This document shows, one piece after another, positions 26,648 through 35,190 of a stretch of 64,000 nucleotides of DNA. Position numbers and translations under genes: made by a program. This DNA is from Glycomyces tenuis DSM 44171 (GTDB lineage: Bacteria > Actinomycetota > Actinomycetes > Mycobacteriales > Micromonosporaceae), in NCBI RefSeq assembly GCF_000427885.1, contig NZ_ATYW01000021.1:73824-137823 (forward strand). Direction: 5' to 3'. The first letter of the stretch is position 1. Each line of letters starts with the position of its first letter. The notes beneath the pieces are model-generated. The model saw only the letters and a list, made by a program, of their open reading frames with translations, had not been told where the DNA came from and ran no database searches.

Positions 26648-27415
26648 GTGGGAGTGCCCGCGGCGTTCTCGAGTTTCGTGGCCATCGGCGACAGTTTCAG
26701 CGAAGGGCTCGGCGACCCGTACCCGGACGGCGACGGCCTCCGGGGCTGGGCGGACCTGTTCGCGCACCGCGCCGCCGAGTTCTGGCCCGACCTCGCCTAC
26801 GCGAATCTCGCCGTCCGCGGCCGCCTGTTCGACCGCATCGTCGACGAGCAGGTCGTCCCGGCCATCAAGCAGAGCCCCGACCTGGTCTCCTTCGCCGCCG
26901 GCTTCAACGACGCCCTGCGCCCGAACTACAACCCGACGCGCCTGGCGACCCGCGCCCACGAGGTGGTCCGCCTGTTCAAGGCCTCCGGCGCCGAGGTCAT
27001 CCTCTTCACCTGCGCCGACATCACCAGTCACATCCCGGGCACGAAGCTGCTGCGCAAGCGCTTCATCACCGCCAACGACGCCACCCGGCGCGTCGCCAAG
27101 CGCCACGACGCAATCCTGGTCGACCTGTGGGGAGACGACGCCTTCGCCGACCCGCGCCTGTGGGCCGAGGACCGGCTCCACATGAACGCCTACGGCCACC
27201 AGCGGGTCGCTGCGAACGTGTGCACCGCCCTCGGCGTCGAGCCCGACGAGGACTGGCTCAAGCCGATGCCGCAGCTCGCGAAGGTCCGCCGCGAGGTGAA
27301 CGGCGCGGCCTGGGCCGGCAAGCACCTCGCGCCCTGGGTCAAGCGCCGCATCACCGGCAAGTCGAGCGGGGATACGGTGGAGCCCAAACGCCCCAAACTC
27401 ACGCAGGTGAAATGA
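26648..27415 (+). CDS. SGNH/GDSL-family hydrolase (lipase/esterase-like)
   Basis: 255 residues, soluble and without a signal peptide. Block I is VAIGDSFSEGLGD with nucleophile Ser16, block III is AAGFNDALR (Gly-x-Asn-Asp), and block V is DRLHMNAYGH with the catalytic Asp/His pair. The substrate cannot be assigned; similar intracellular actinobacterial SGNH proteins act on acyl or acetyl esters. GTG 26648 is used; GTG 26654 is nearly as good. Its stop overlaps the start of a 31-residue membrane peptide (ATGA), so the two are translationally coupled. Confidence 0.9.
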   Translation: MGVPAAFSSFVAIGDSFSEGLGDPYPDGDGLRGWADLFAHRAAEFWPDLAYANLAVRGRLFDRIVDEQVVPAIKQSPDLVSFAAGFNDALRPNYNPTRLATRAHEVVRLFKASGAEVILFTCADITSHIPGTKLLRKRFITANDATRRVAKRHDAILVDLWGDDAFADPRLWAEDRLHMNAYGHQRVAANVCTALGVEPDEDWLKPMPQLAKVRREVNGAAWAGKHLAPWVKRRITGKSSGDTVEPKRPKLTQVK

Positions 27416-27507
27416 TGCTCCTCTTCAAGCTCGTCGCCGTCCTGGTGATCATCCTGTTCTGCGCCTTCTGGTTCGGCATGCTCATCAAGAAGGGCCGCAA
27501 GGGCTGA
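27412..27507 (+). CDS. 31-aa single-helix membrane peptide coupled to the SGNH hydrolase
   Basis: The ATG at 27412 overlaps the TGA of the preceding hydrolase (ATGA). The peptide begins MMLLFKLVAVLVIILFCAF and continues WFGMLIKKGRKG: one membrane helix with a strongly positive C-terminus that should stay in the cytoplasm. Clean GC-rich codon choice, coupling and a chemically sensible sequence support it, although it is very short. It may anchor or regulate the hydrolase. I know no named family for it. Confidence 0.6.
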   Translation: MMLLFKLVAVLVIILFCAFWFGMLIKKGRKG

Positions 27508-27514
27508 CCTCGCC

Positions 27515-27799
27515 TCACGCCGCTGCGCGGGGGACGAAGTCGATCGCCGGATCCACCTCCAGCGCACCGGCGAGCCGTTCGAGCAGCGGGATGGTGGGAG
27601 TGACGCCTCCGCCCTCGAGGCGCGACAGCTGCGGCTGGGACATGCCCGCGCGTGCGGCCAGCTCGGACTGGCTCATGCCGAGTTCACGGCGACGTTCATA
27701 GACCATCTTCCCCAGAAGGAAAGCGCGCCTAGCCGATTCATAGTCCTCGGAGTGCGCGCCGCTGCGGCGCCAGACGGTGTGGTCTCCAGATCCGGGCAT
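27515..27799 (-). CDS. XRE/HigA-type helix-turn-helix antitoxin (orphan)
   Basis: 94 residues. A C-terminal XRE domain reads LGMSQSELAARAGMSQPQLSRLEGGGVTPTI, preceded by a ~35-residue N-terminal segment ending RRAFLLGKMVYERRRELG. The layout (toxin gene first, antitoxin second, with toxin TAA and antitoxin ATG overlapping as TAATG) is that of HigBA/Gp49-type modules. The toxin reading frame upstream is broken, so this antitoxin appears to lack its partner. It may now act as a simple repressor. Confidence 0.85.
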   Translation of the reverse strand: MPGSGDHTVWRRSGAHSEDYESARRAFLLGKMVYERRRELGMSQSELAARAGMSQPQLSRLEGGGVTPTIPLLERLAGALEVDPAIDFVPRAAA

Positions 27800-27956
27800 T
27801 ACATCTCCTCCTCGTCTCGATCGTGAATGGCGACCGCGTGCTCATGCCACTCTGTTCGCACTCGGCCTGTGCCCGCCGGGCCCGCTCGACCTCGGAGCGC
27901 TCGCGCGCCCGGGTCTTGCGGAAGACGGTCAGCAGCACGATGCGCCGTTTCGGCGC
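27799..27956 (-). pseudogene. Remnant of a RelE/HigB (Gp49-like) toxin
   Basis: On this strand the sequence encodes KRRIVLLTVFRKTRARERSE and then VERARRAQAECE, an unmistakable C-terminal part of actinobacterial Gp49/HigB toxins. A shift into the next frame then gives EWHEHAVAIHDRDEEEM, ending at the TAA that overlaps the antitoxin ATG. The N-terminal ~65 residues are gone: a stop codon of the preceding gene abuts the remnant directly. Deletion of the 5' part plus one frameshift therefore inactivated the toxin. Confidence 0.8.
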
Positions 27957-28394
27957 CTACGGCGAGGCTTCGTAGGTGCAGAGCGAGTCGATGGCGACCG
28001 CCAGTCGCCGTCCCAGCGGCGTCCATGCCGAACCGGGGACGGTGCGCTCGACCGCGAGCCGGAACGGCCGGTCCTCGTGCACGCCGGTCAGCTGCCAGAC
28101 GTCGAGGTAATCGCCGTCCCCGGTGTCCTCCACCAGCGGCCGCGGGACGCCGAACGCACCCGCTTCCGCGAGCAGGCCGGGGACGGGGGCGAGCAGCTCG
28201 AGGGGTACCCGCTGCCAGGCGGCGCTCCAGGAGATCGTCATCGCGTCCATGGATTCGGATTGGACCAGGCAGCGCGCGGCGCCGTCCGATGAGGCGACGA
28301 ACCACGCCAGGCGCGGCAAGCCGAAGGGCTCGCTCCGGTCTGAATAGCCGCCCCACCGCTCCGAGTAAAGGGTGAAGTCGGTGTACCGGCCCAT
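27957..28394 (-). CDS. Hypothetical protein (145 aa)
   Basis: Start ATG 28394 is preferred, with AAGGAGAG 3-10 nt upstream; an upstream ATG in the same frame lacks one. The product begins MGRYTDFTLYSERWGGYSDR and contains WFVASSDGAARCLVQSESMD, DTGDGDYLDVWQLTG and RRLAVAIDSLC. It is soluble with no recognisable family. Its stop lies directly against the broken toxin fragment, so a deletion may have joined them and its C-terminus could be affected. Confidence 0.6.
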   Translation of the reverse strand: MGRYTDFTLYSERWGGYSDRSEPFGLPRLAWFVASSDGAARCLVQSESMDAMTISWSAAWQRVPLELLAPVPGLLAEAGAFGVPRPLVEDTGDGDYLDVWQLTGVHEDRPFRLAVERTVPGSAWTPLGRRLAVAIDSLCTYEASP

Positions 28395-28649
28395 CGCTCT
28401 CCTTCCTCGGGCTGAATCCCGTACACGATACATTCCGGCCACCGGCCCGCAAAGGCGAAGAGTCCGAACGCCTCCCGTCGACCGCCCGGCCGCCGCATCG
28501 TCCTTCGGCGGTGACTCCGCGCCGCGCCAACGAGCCGAACGAGGCGATGTCCCCTGAATCGCTTGTGGGCGAGTGGGAGCGGGACGGCCGGTGGCCCCGA
28601 ACTCGGGGCGGCGGCTCTGTCCGCCGGCTCGGCGTCACGACCGTCGAAC

Positions 28650-29060
28650 CTATCGGGCCGACGGGCGGCGCCTCCGGTGCGACTCGAGAGCGATGAGCGC
28701 GGCGAGGAGCACGATGCACGCGAGATCGAAGTAGACGCTGAACGCCGAGAGGTCCGTCCGCAGCCGTTCATCGGGAAGGATGAGCGCCAGGAAGACCGAT
28801 TTGGTGGCGATCGCGGCGGCGGCCACCGGAATGCGCGCACGCGCGTCGAAGGCGGCCCAGGCGATCGCCGCGCCCAAGGCCAACTGGAGCGCTCCTCGGT
28901 GCTGGAGCAGGGCGATCACCATCGGATCGGTCTCGGTCACCTGGTAGGTCCATTCGAGCGTGTAGGCGTCGATGAGCGCCAGTGCCGGCAGTGCCGTGAT
29001 GAGCCCCATGAGGAGCAGTGTCGTTCGAACCGCGTGGGACGGCAGTGCGGAGGTTCGCAT
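28650..29060 (-). CDS. Four-helix membrane protein, MarR-linked
   Basis: 136 residues with four hydrophobic helices (TTLLLMGLITALPALALIDA; VIALLQHRGALQLALGAAIAWAAF; IPVAAAAIATKSVFLALIL; VYFDLACIVLLAALIAL), the first possibly a cleaved signal. It resembles small actinobacterial membrane proteins of unknown function. AAAGG lies 8 nt before the ATG. It follows a MarR-family gene on the same strand and has its own promoter with a perfect inverted repeat over the -10, so it is the likely target of that regulator. Confidence 0.8.
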   Translation of the reverse strand: MRTSALPSHAVRTTLLLMGLITALPALALIDAYTLEWTYQVTETDPMVIALLQHRGALQLALGAAIAWAAFDARARIPVAAAAIATKSVFLALILPDERLRTDLSAFSVYFDLACIVLLAALIALESHRRRRPSAR

Positions 29061-29071
29061 GCGACTACCTT

Positions 29072-29106
29072 TCGTCAGTAGAACTGACGATCAGGTTAGC
29101 TGACAA
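29072..29106 (-). promoter_or_regulatory. Promoter with MarR-type operator
   Basis: TCGTCAGT (29072-29079) and ACTGACGA (29083-29090) form an 8-bp-arm inverted repeat. On the minus strand TTGTCA (-35, near 29103) and TCTACT (-10) are ~18 bp apart, and the palindrome covers the -10. Binding by the adjacent MarR protein would block the four-helix membrane protein gene. Confidence 0.6.
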
Positions 29107-29128
29107 TATTCGGCCTCGCGCGCTCGGA

Positions 29129-29566
29129 TCAGCATTCGGGTCGGCGATGGACGAACAGCTCCGCGAGCACGGCGTTGAGCGTGCGCCGCTGCGATTCCGA
29201 CAGCGGAGAGAGGAACTCGGTCTCGGCCGCGGCCAGCGCGGCGGCCGCTTCGGTCAGTCGCCGCGCCCCCCGCTCGGTGCGCATGACCGACTGCTTGCGG
29301 CGGTCGGAAGGGTCGCGGCGGCGCTCGACGAGCCCGAGCGCCTCCAGCCGGTCCACGACGGCGACCATCGTGGTGCGGTCGAGCCCGGTCGCGTCGACCA
29401 GCTCGCGCTGCGAGCAGCCTTCCCCGCGAATGAAGCCGAGCACGCGCAGCTCCTTGGCGCGCAGGTCGAACGGCGACAGCGTCCGCTCGATGACCCGTTC
29501 CGCGCCGACGCCGAGCCGGTGCAGCAGGAATCCGGTCGACTGCCCGAAGATCTCTCCAGCGTCCAC
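29129..29566 (-). CDS. MarR-family transcriptional regulator
   Basis: 145 residues with the full MarR winged helix: LSPFDLRAKELRVLGFIRGEGCSQRELVDATGLDRTTMVAVVDRLEALGLVERRRDPSDRRKQ is the recognition helix and wing region, with the typical wing DPSDRR. Dimerising helices flank it. It is upstream of a small membrane-protein gene on the same strand with 68 bp between them containing a palindrome. It probably represses that gene and responds to a small ligand or oxidant; no Cys sensor pattern stands out. Confidence 0.92.
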   Translation of the reverse strand: MDAGEIFGQSTGFLLHRLGVGAERVIERTLSPFDLRAKELRVLGFIRGEGCSQRELVDATGLDRTTMVAVVDRLEALGLVERRRDPSDRRKQSVMRTERGARRLTEAAAALAAAETEFLSPLSESQRRTLNAVLAELFVHRRPEC

Positions 29567-29725
29567 GATGCTCCTCCACTGCCGCCCGCCGACGTGCCCG
29601 AACGGTCTGCGATGCTACCGGACCGGCGGACTGTGATCCCGGCCCCGCGCACTGAGCCGTCCGGAGCGCGTTCCCGAGATGACGGCCGGGGGTTGCCGTG
29701 GCGTTCCGAACCGAGACAGGGCATC

Positions 29726-30904
29726 ATGGATCGGGTGGGACTCCTCCAGCGTCTGTTGGGGCGCCGGGACACGCCTGATTCAGTGCCCGATCCCGCCGCC
29801 CAACAGGAACCGACAGCCGAGCCCGAGCCGCCGCCTGAAGAACCTCAGGTGTCCTCGGGTGCTCTCGACGACGCCGCGCCGAACGATGCCGCCCCCGAGA
29901 CGCTCCAAGCGGAATCTCAGGAGGAGGACGGCATCGCACCGACCGCATCCGACACCACCGAGCCGAGGCCCCTGCTCGTGGCCGTGCCCGACCTCGAACC
30001 GGAACCCGAGCCCGAGTCCTGGGCGGCACCGGAGTCCAAGGCGGAGCCGCAGTCCGAGCCGAAGTCCGACGACATCTTCGTGCCCGAGCGCCCCAAACGG
30101 GAACTGCTCACCCTGGACAAGCCCGAGCCCCCTCAGCGCCCGCCCGGGACCGGCCGCGACGAGATGATGCCGCGCGAGGAGGACACCGACGCGCTCGACA
30201 TCGCCGGATCCCCCCGCGCCGCCCTCAGAGAGGCCGGACTCGCCGTTCCCAAGATGCACCAGCTGGTGCGCCGCGAGGACACGACCATGTGGGCCTTCGG
30301 GGTCCGCGCCTCCGAGGCCCTCCACTGGTGGCTCGAGATCCGCCAGGCCGCCGAGGAGACCGGTTGGATGCCCGTCCTGCTCGGCGCTCCCGAGGAGTGG
30401 CGCGACTCCGGCGAGGCCATCATCCACGAAGGCGACGACGAGCTCGGCCGCGCCGACGGCATCGACGCCGCCGACCTCCTGCACGACAAGGCCGCCGAGG
30501 CCGGGGAACCCGCGCGCGGCGTCCCGATCCTGCCCAGGCGCGGCGACAGCGACTTCGCGACGCCGCAGCGCGACGGCCTGATGGGCCTGGTCGAGACCGA
30601 CGCGGGCTGGAAGATCCCGGCGATGTTCCCGTGGAAGGGCTCGACGAACTGGGAGCTGTACGGCGCCGAGCACGCCGCGATCCTCAAGCGCTGGCACCAC
30701 CGCTTCGACGCCGAGCTCGTGGCGATGACCTATGACGTGCTGGAGCTCTACGTCCCGCACCCGCCCGGCGCCGACGAGGCGCTCGGCGTGGCGAGCGAGG
30801 CCTACGCCTACTGCCCCGACCTCCTCGACTCCGGAGTGCCCACGCTGGAAGACCTCGCCGAGCACATGATCAGGTCCAAGGCGTGGTACTTCCGATGGAC
30901 GTAG
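29726..30904 (+). CDS. DUF4253-domain protein with long acidic Pro/Glu-rich N-terminus
   Basis: 392 residues. The first ~175 residues are disordered and rich in Pro, Glu and Ala (EPEPPPEEPQ, EPEPEPES). The C-terminal ~200 residues form a DUF4253-like domain, recognisable from PVLLGAPEEWRDSGE, FPWKGSTNWELYGAEHAAILKRWHHRFDAELVAMTYDVLELYVP and the closing FRWT. DUF4253 has no known activity. The ATG at 29726 begins the first well-biased codons; the frame is open further upstream as antisense of the MarR gene. No signal peptide. Confidence 0.82.
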   Translation: MDRVGLLQRLLGRRDTPDSVPDPAAQQEPTAEPEPPPEEPQVSSGALDDAAPNDAAPETLQAESQEEDGIAPTASDTTEPRPLLVAVPDLEPEPEPESWAAPESKAEPQSEPKSDDIFVPERPKRELLTLDKPEPPQRPPGTGRDEMMPREEDTDALDIAGSPRAALREAGLAVPKMHQLVRREDTTMWAFGVRASEALHWWLEIRQAAEETGWMPVLLGAPEEWRDSGEAIIHEGDDELGRADGIDAADLLHDKAAEAGEPARGVPILPRRGDSDFATPQRDGLMGLVETDAGWKIPAMFPWKGSTNWELYGAEHAAILKRWHHRFDAELVAMTYDVLELYVPHPPGADEALGVASEAYAYCPDLLDSGVPTLEDLAEHMIRSKAWYFRWT

Positions 30905-30966
30905 TCCCATCGGAATATGGGCGCAGCCGATGGGCGTAGTCCCGTCGGAACACGGGCGGACGTAGT
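30899..30966 (+). repeat. Tandem covarying hairpins after the DUF4253 gene
   Basis: Two units start GTAGTCCC. Hairpin 1 is CCCAT-cggaat-ATGGG (30906-30921) and hairpin 2 is CCCGT-cggaac-ACGGG (30941-30956). The A-T pair of the first is replaced by G-C in the second, so the pairing is kept. CCCATCGG (30906-30913) can also pair with CCGATGGG (30927-30934). CGTAGT appears three times. It is probably a terminator or structured 3' end. Confidence 0.65.
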
Positions 30967-31010
30967 GAGGTCCTTCGATACGGGCTCTGGGCCGGGTGGA
31001 CGGTGGTCAC

Positions 31011-31016
31011 TAGTAT
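31011..31016 (+). promoter_or_regulatory. -10 box of a leaderless promoter
   Basis: TAGTAT ends 6 nt before ATG 31023 of the lipoprotein gene; no Shine-Dalgarno sequence is present. Confidence 0.5.
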
Positions 31017-31022
31017 GCCGTG

Positions 31023-32375
31023 ATGATGCCCATACATTTCACGCTTTCACGGCGTCTCATCGCGGCCACCCTGATATCGGCGACCGCCCTTGGCCTCGCG
31101 GCCTGCTCCGATGACGAAGGAGAACTGGACACGAACGGGTCCGAGGCGGCGGAGGAGCAGCCGCCGGCGCAGGCCATCCCCGTGGCGACGGACTTCTTCG
31201 AGGAGCAGCCGGAGTGGAGCGCCCCGGTCCCCGCGGACGCCTCCGTCTTCATCGTCGGCGAGCACGTCGTCTGGTACAGCCCCATCCCCGGCACCATCGG
31301 CTCGTACGACGCCTCCGGCGCCGAGGCCTGGACCGAGGACATCGAGCCGTTCGGGAACTTGAACGACGACGGCAGCGTCCGAGCCGACTTCAGGATCGTC
31401 GACGAGCAGACCGTCGCGGTGGTGCAGCGCGGCGAGTCCGAGGCGGACGGCCTGGACGCCGGATCGTACGTCTTCCGGGTCTGGCTGTACGACGTCGCCA
31501 CCGGTCTGAGCGGCGAGCCGGTGGACGTCCCCGGTGAAGCCGCCGGGCCGGGAGAGTACGGTCTGGCGTTCCCCGGATCGGACGCCGACGGCGAGCCGTC
31601 GACCTACGAGACGGCCTACACGGTCTCGGCGACCGGTGAGGTCACCGAGCACGAGCCGATCGAGGACACCCTCGCGGGCACCCCGGTCCGGGAGGCGCCG
31701 AACATGACCGTCGGCGGCACTCCCGTCTTCGACATCGAGCCCTTCGTGACGTCCAGCGAAGACGGGTGGTCCGAGGAGCCGGAGGGCGACTTCGGCACCG
31801 GCTTCGGCGGGGACGGCTGGACCTCGATGGACGTCGCGCCGCCGTCGGTCGCGAACGGCGGAACGGCCGCCGAGATCATCGCGGTCGCCGGCGACCACCA
31901 CGTCCTCGTCAGGTGGTTCGATTCCACCGCCACGACCGACGACGAGACGGCAGTGGAGGTCTTCGGCCTGGTCGACGTCGCCAGCGGCGAGCTCGTGACC
32001 GAGCTGGCCTGCGAGGGCGAGACCTACACGGACCACTTCACGGCCCCCGACGCCGGGACGGTCGACGTCAGCGCCGACGGCAGGTACTTCGTGACGCAGG
32101 ACGCCGTCATCGACTCCCAGACCGGCCAGGTCCACTGCCCCGAGTCCGACCGCTCGGTGGTGCTCCGCGCCGTCGACAGCCAGGGCCGGGCGTTCGGCGA
32201 CATCGACGTGGACGACGAGGACGCCGAGGCCGTCATGGTCGGTGTCGACGGCGAGGCGACCACGTCGCCGACCGCCGCGGGCGTCTACGCGCCGGTCGGG
32301 TTCCTGGAAGGCGACCTCGCCGTCCACTACGACCGCGACGCGGGCATCGTGGCCGCGAACCAGTTGAAGGTCTGA
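31023..32375 (+). CDS. Lipoprotein with predicted beta-propeller fold
   Basis: About 450 residues. A basic N-terminus and hydrophobic stretch lead to a lipobox, ALGLAACS, so the mature protein is lipid-anchored outside the membrane. The acidic mature part shows repeated short blades of PQQ/WD-like appearance (VFIVGEHVVWYSP, SYVFRVWLYDVATG, VEVFGLVDVASGELV, ADGRYFVTQDAVIDSQTGQ, GVYAPVGFLEGDLAVHYD), suggesting a beta-propeller. No catalytic motif. Start chosen at ATG 31023 by its spacing from TAGTAT. It is convergent with the TetR gene; a 14-bp-stem hairpin lies between them. Confidence 0.82.
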   Translation: MMPIHFTLSRRLIAATLISATALGLAACSDDEGELDTNGSEAAEEQPPAQAIPVATDFFEEQPEWSAPVPADASVFIVGEHVVWYSPIPGTIGSYDASGAEAWTEDIEPFGNLNDDGSVRADFRIVDEQTVAVVQRGESEADGLDAGSYVFRVWLYDVATGLSGEPVDVPGEAAGPGEYGLAFPGSDADGEPSTYETAYTVSATGEVTEHEPIEDTLAGTPVREAPNMTVGGTPVFDIEPFVTSSEDGWSEEPEGDFGTGFGGDGWTSMDVAPPSVANGGTAAEIIAVAGDHHVLVRWFDSTATTDDETAVEVFGLVDVASGELVTELACEGETYTDHFTAPDAGTVDVSADGRYFVTQDAVIDSQTGQVHCPESDRSVVLRAVDSQGRAFGDIDVDDEDAEAVMVGVDGEATTSPTAAGVYAPVGFLEGDLAVHYDRDAGIVAANQLKV

Positions 32376-32396
32376 CCGCGGCGGCCACATGTCGAC

Positions 32397-32428
32397 GAGC
32401 CCGCCGGAGCGTCCGCTCCGGCGGGCTC
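32397..32428. terminator. Bidirectional 14-bp-stem terminator
   Basis: GAGCCCGCCGGAGC and GCTCCGGCGGGCTC around GTCC lie between the convergent lipoprotein and TetR genes, touching the TetR stop. Confidence 0.8.
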
Positions 32429-33200
32429 AGTCCTTCACGCGGCGGGTCTCCTCCATGCGGGGGGCGATGCCGTCGAGATAGGCGTCGAGCGCGTGGCGCA
32501 TGGCCTCCTGGGCGGTCATGTCCCATATGGTGTGGTCCTCGATGCGCGCGAGCCTGGGGAAGCGCCCAGATTCGACGGCCCGCATCAGGAAGGGCTCCTG
32601 TATCTCCCACCATTCCTCTTCGGTGGTGATGGGGCCGCCCCGTTCGGTCGGCGTGTCGTTGGTGAGGAAGGCCAAGGCCGTGCCGGTGACGATGTTCCAG
32701 ACGGCGTTGATGATGAGGATGGCCTCTTTGTCGGTGACGTCGTGGTCGTCGAACGCGGCCAGTGCGAAATTGATGCCGCCCAGACCGCCGGGGCCGAGGG
32801 TGGGGCGGCGCTGGTTGATCTCCAGCATCCACGGGTGCAGGCGGTAGAACTCCAGGCTGTGGTCGGCGAGTTGTTCGAGGATGTGCCGCCAGCCGCGACG
32901 TTCGGTCTCGGTGGTGTCGGTGCCGGGCTCGCCGGCCTTGTCGACCATGAGGTCGAGCAGCTCGGCCTTGCCGGGGATGTAGCGGTAGATCGTCATGGTG
33001 CCCACGCCGAGCTCGGCGGCCACGCCCCGCATGCTGAAGCAGCTGCCCTCGCGGTCGGCGACGCGGATCGCGGCGTCCACGATCTCATCCACGCTCAGTT
33101 TCGGTTTCGGTCCCGGTCTGCTCGGTTGCGGTTCGAGATCGCGCCAGAGCAGCTCCAGGCTGCGCTTGGGGTCACCCGCCCCGGTCTGTGGTGTCGCCAT
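32427..33200 (-). CDS. TetR-family repressor of the adjacent ABC exporter
   Basis: 257 residues. The N-terminal HTH (~35-82) reads KLSVDEIVDAAIRVADREG, then MRGVAAELGVGTMTIYRYIPGKAEL. The C-terminal ligand domain is of the TetR_C_1 type (HPWMLEINQRRPTLGPGGL, AFDDHDVTDKEAILIINAVWNIVTG). It is divergently placed 97 bp from a DrrA/DrrB-like exporter, and the gap carries an inverted repeat and a 19-bp direct repeat. Repression of both genes, relieved by an exporter substrate, is the expected circuit. Confidence 0.93.
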   Translation of the reverse strand: MATPQTGAGDPKRSLELLWRDLEPQPSRPGPKPKLSVDEIVDAAIRVADREGSCFSMRGVAAELGVGTMTIYRYIPGKAELLDLMVDKAGEPGTDTTETERRGWRHILEQLADHSLEFYRLHPWMLEINQRRPTLGPGGLGGINFALAAFDDHDVTDKEAILIINAVWNIVTGTALAFLTNDTPTERGGPITTEEEWWEIQEPFLMRAVESGRFPRLARIEDHTIWDMTAQEAMRHALDAYLDGIAPRMEETRRVKD

Positions 33201-33214
33201 CGGGCCTCATCATA

Positions 33215-33272
33215 ACCCGGTTGCGAACCGGGTACATCGTACGCTATGTTTGAGTACACCGTACCCTATTAA
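33215..33272. promoter_or_regulatory. Candidate TetR operators in the divergent promoter
   Basis: Two elements are present. The inverted repeat ACCCGGTT-GCG-AACCGGGT spans 33215-33233. The direct repeats GTACATCGTACGCTATGTT (33232-33250) and GTACACCGTACCCTATTAA (33254-33272) differ at few positions and have a 22-bp period. They sit just before the exporter's AAGGAG site and 15-70 bp from the repressor start. Confidence 0.65.
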
Positions 33273-33297
33273 GGGAGACCTTTCAAGGAGACCAGCA

Positions 33298-34253
<956 letters not shown>

Positions 34254-34257
<4 letters not shown>

Positions 34258-35093
34258 CCACCGCACCCACGCTGACCCCCGAGGAGTCCATCGGCTCCCG
34301 CATCAGGTGGACGCTCCACGACTACCGGGCCATCGTCGGCCAGGAGTTCGTCCACATGTACCGCCAGCCCGCCAACTTCCTGTGGGCGCTCGGCTTCCCG
34401 ATCGTCATGGTCCTGCTGTTCGTCTACGTCTTCGGCTCGGCCATGGACGTCACCGGGCAGGGCGCCGGGGTCGACTACGTCGCCTTCGCCATGCCCGGCA
34501 TGTTCGCCATGACCATGGCCTTCGGATTCATGAACACCGCCTTCGCCGTGGCCGACGCCAAGGAGAAGGGCTTCGTCGACCGCGTCCGCTCGATGCCGAT
34601 GGCCTCCTCGGCCGTCGTCGTCGGCCGCAACATCGCCGACACGATCCACGCCGCGGTGGACCTGCTGGTGCTGTTCATCATCGCGGTGCTCATCGGCTGG
34701 AGCTCGGAGGGGACGGTCCTGGAGACCGTCGGCGCGTTCGCCCTGCTGCTGTGGCTGCGCTTCGCGCTCATCTGGGTCGGCGTCTGGATCGGCCTGCTGG
34801 TCAAGAACGTCGAGCAGGCGGGGAACCTCTTCGCCCTGGCCTTCCCGTTCGGGATGGTCTCCTCGGTGTTCACGCCGCCCGAGCTGATGCCGGACTGGCT
34901 GGGGACCATCGCCGTGTGGAACCCGGTCTCGGCCACCGCCACCGCCATCCGGGAGCTGTTCGGGAACCCGCTCCCGATCGGCGACGCCTGGCCCGAGCAG
35001 CACGCGCTGCTCGCGGCCATCGTCTGGCCGGTGGTCATCACCGCGATCTTCCTGCCGCTGGGCGTCCGCCGCTTCCGGAACCTCGGCCGTTAG
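34254..35093 (+). CDS. ABC-2 type exporter permease (DrrB-like)
   Basis: 279 residues with six predicted membrane helices typical of ABC-2 permeases: FLWALGFPIVMVLLFVYVFG, MPGMFAMTMAFGFMNTAFAV, AAVDLLVLFIIAVLIGW, FALLLWLRFALIWVGVWIGLLV, LFALAFPFGMVSSVFTPP and the C-terminal IVWPVVITAIFLPLGV. The conserved DKExGFVDRVRSMPMA-like coupling helix appears as EKGFVDRVRSMPMA, and NPVSATATAIRELF is the usual late motif. GTG start overlaps the ATPase stop. A 13-bp-stem hairpin follows. Confidence 0.94.
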
Positions 35094-35114
35094 GACCTGA
35101 AGGAAACAGGGAAC

Positions 35115-35150
35115 GGGGCCGCGCCGCCACCCGAACAGCGGCGCGGCCCC
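35115..35150 (+). terminator. 13-bp-stem terminator of the exporter operon
   Basis: GGGGCCGCGCCGC (35115-35127) and GCGGCGCGGCCCC (35138-35150) with a 10-nt loop, 22 nt past the permease stop. Confidence 0.75.
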
Positions 35151-35190
35151 CACCACCACGGCAAAGCCTCCGAGCCGTGTAACCCAGTCC

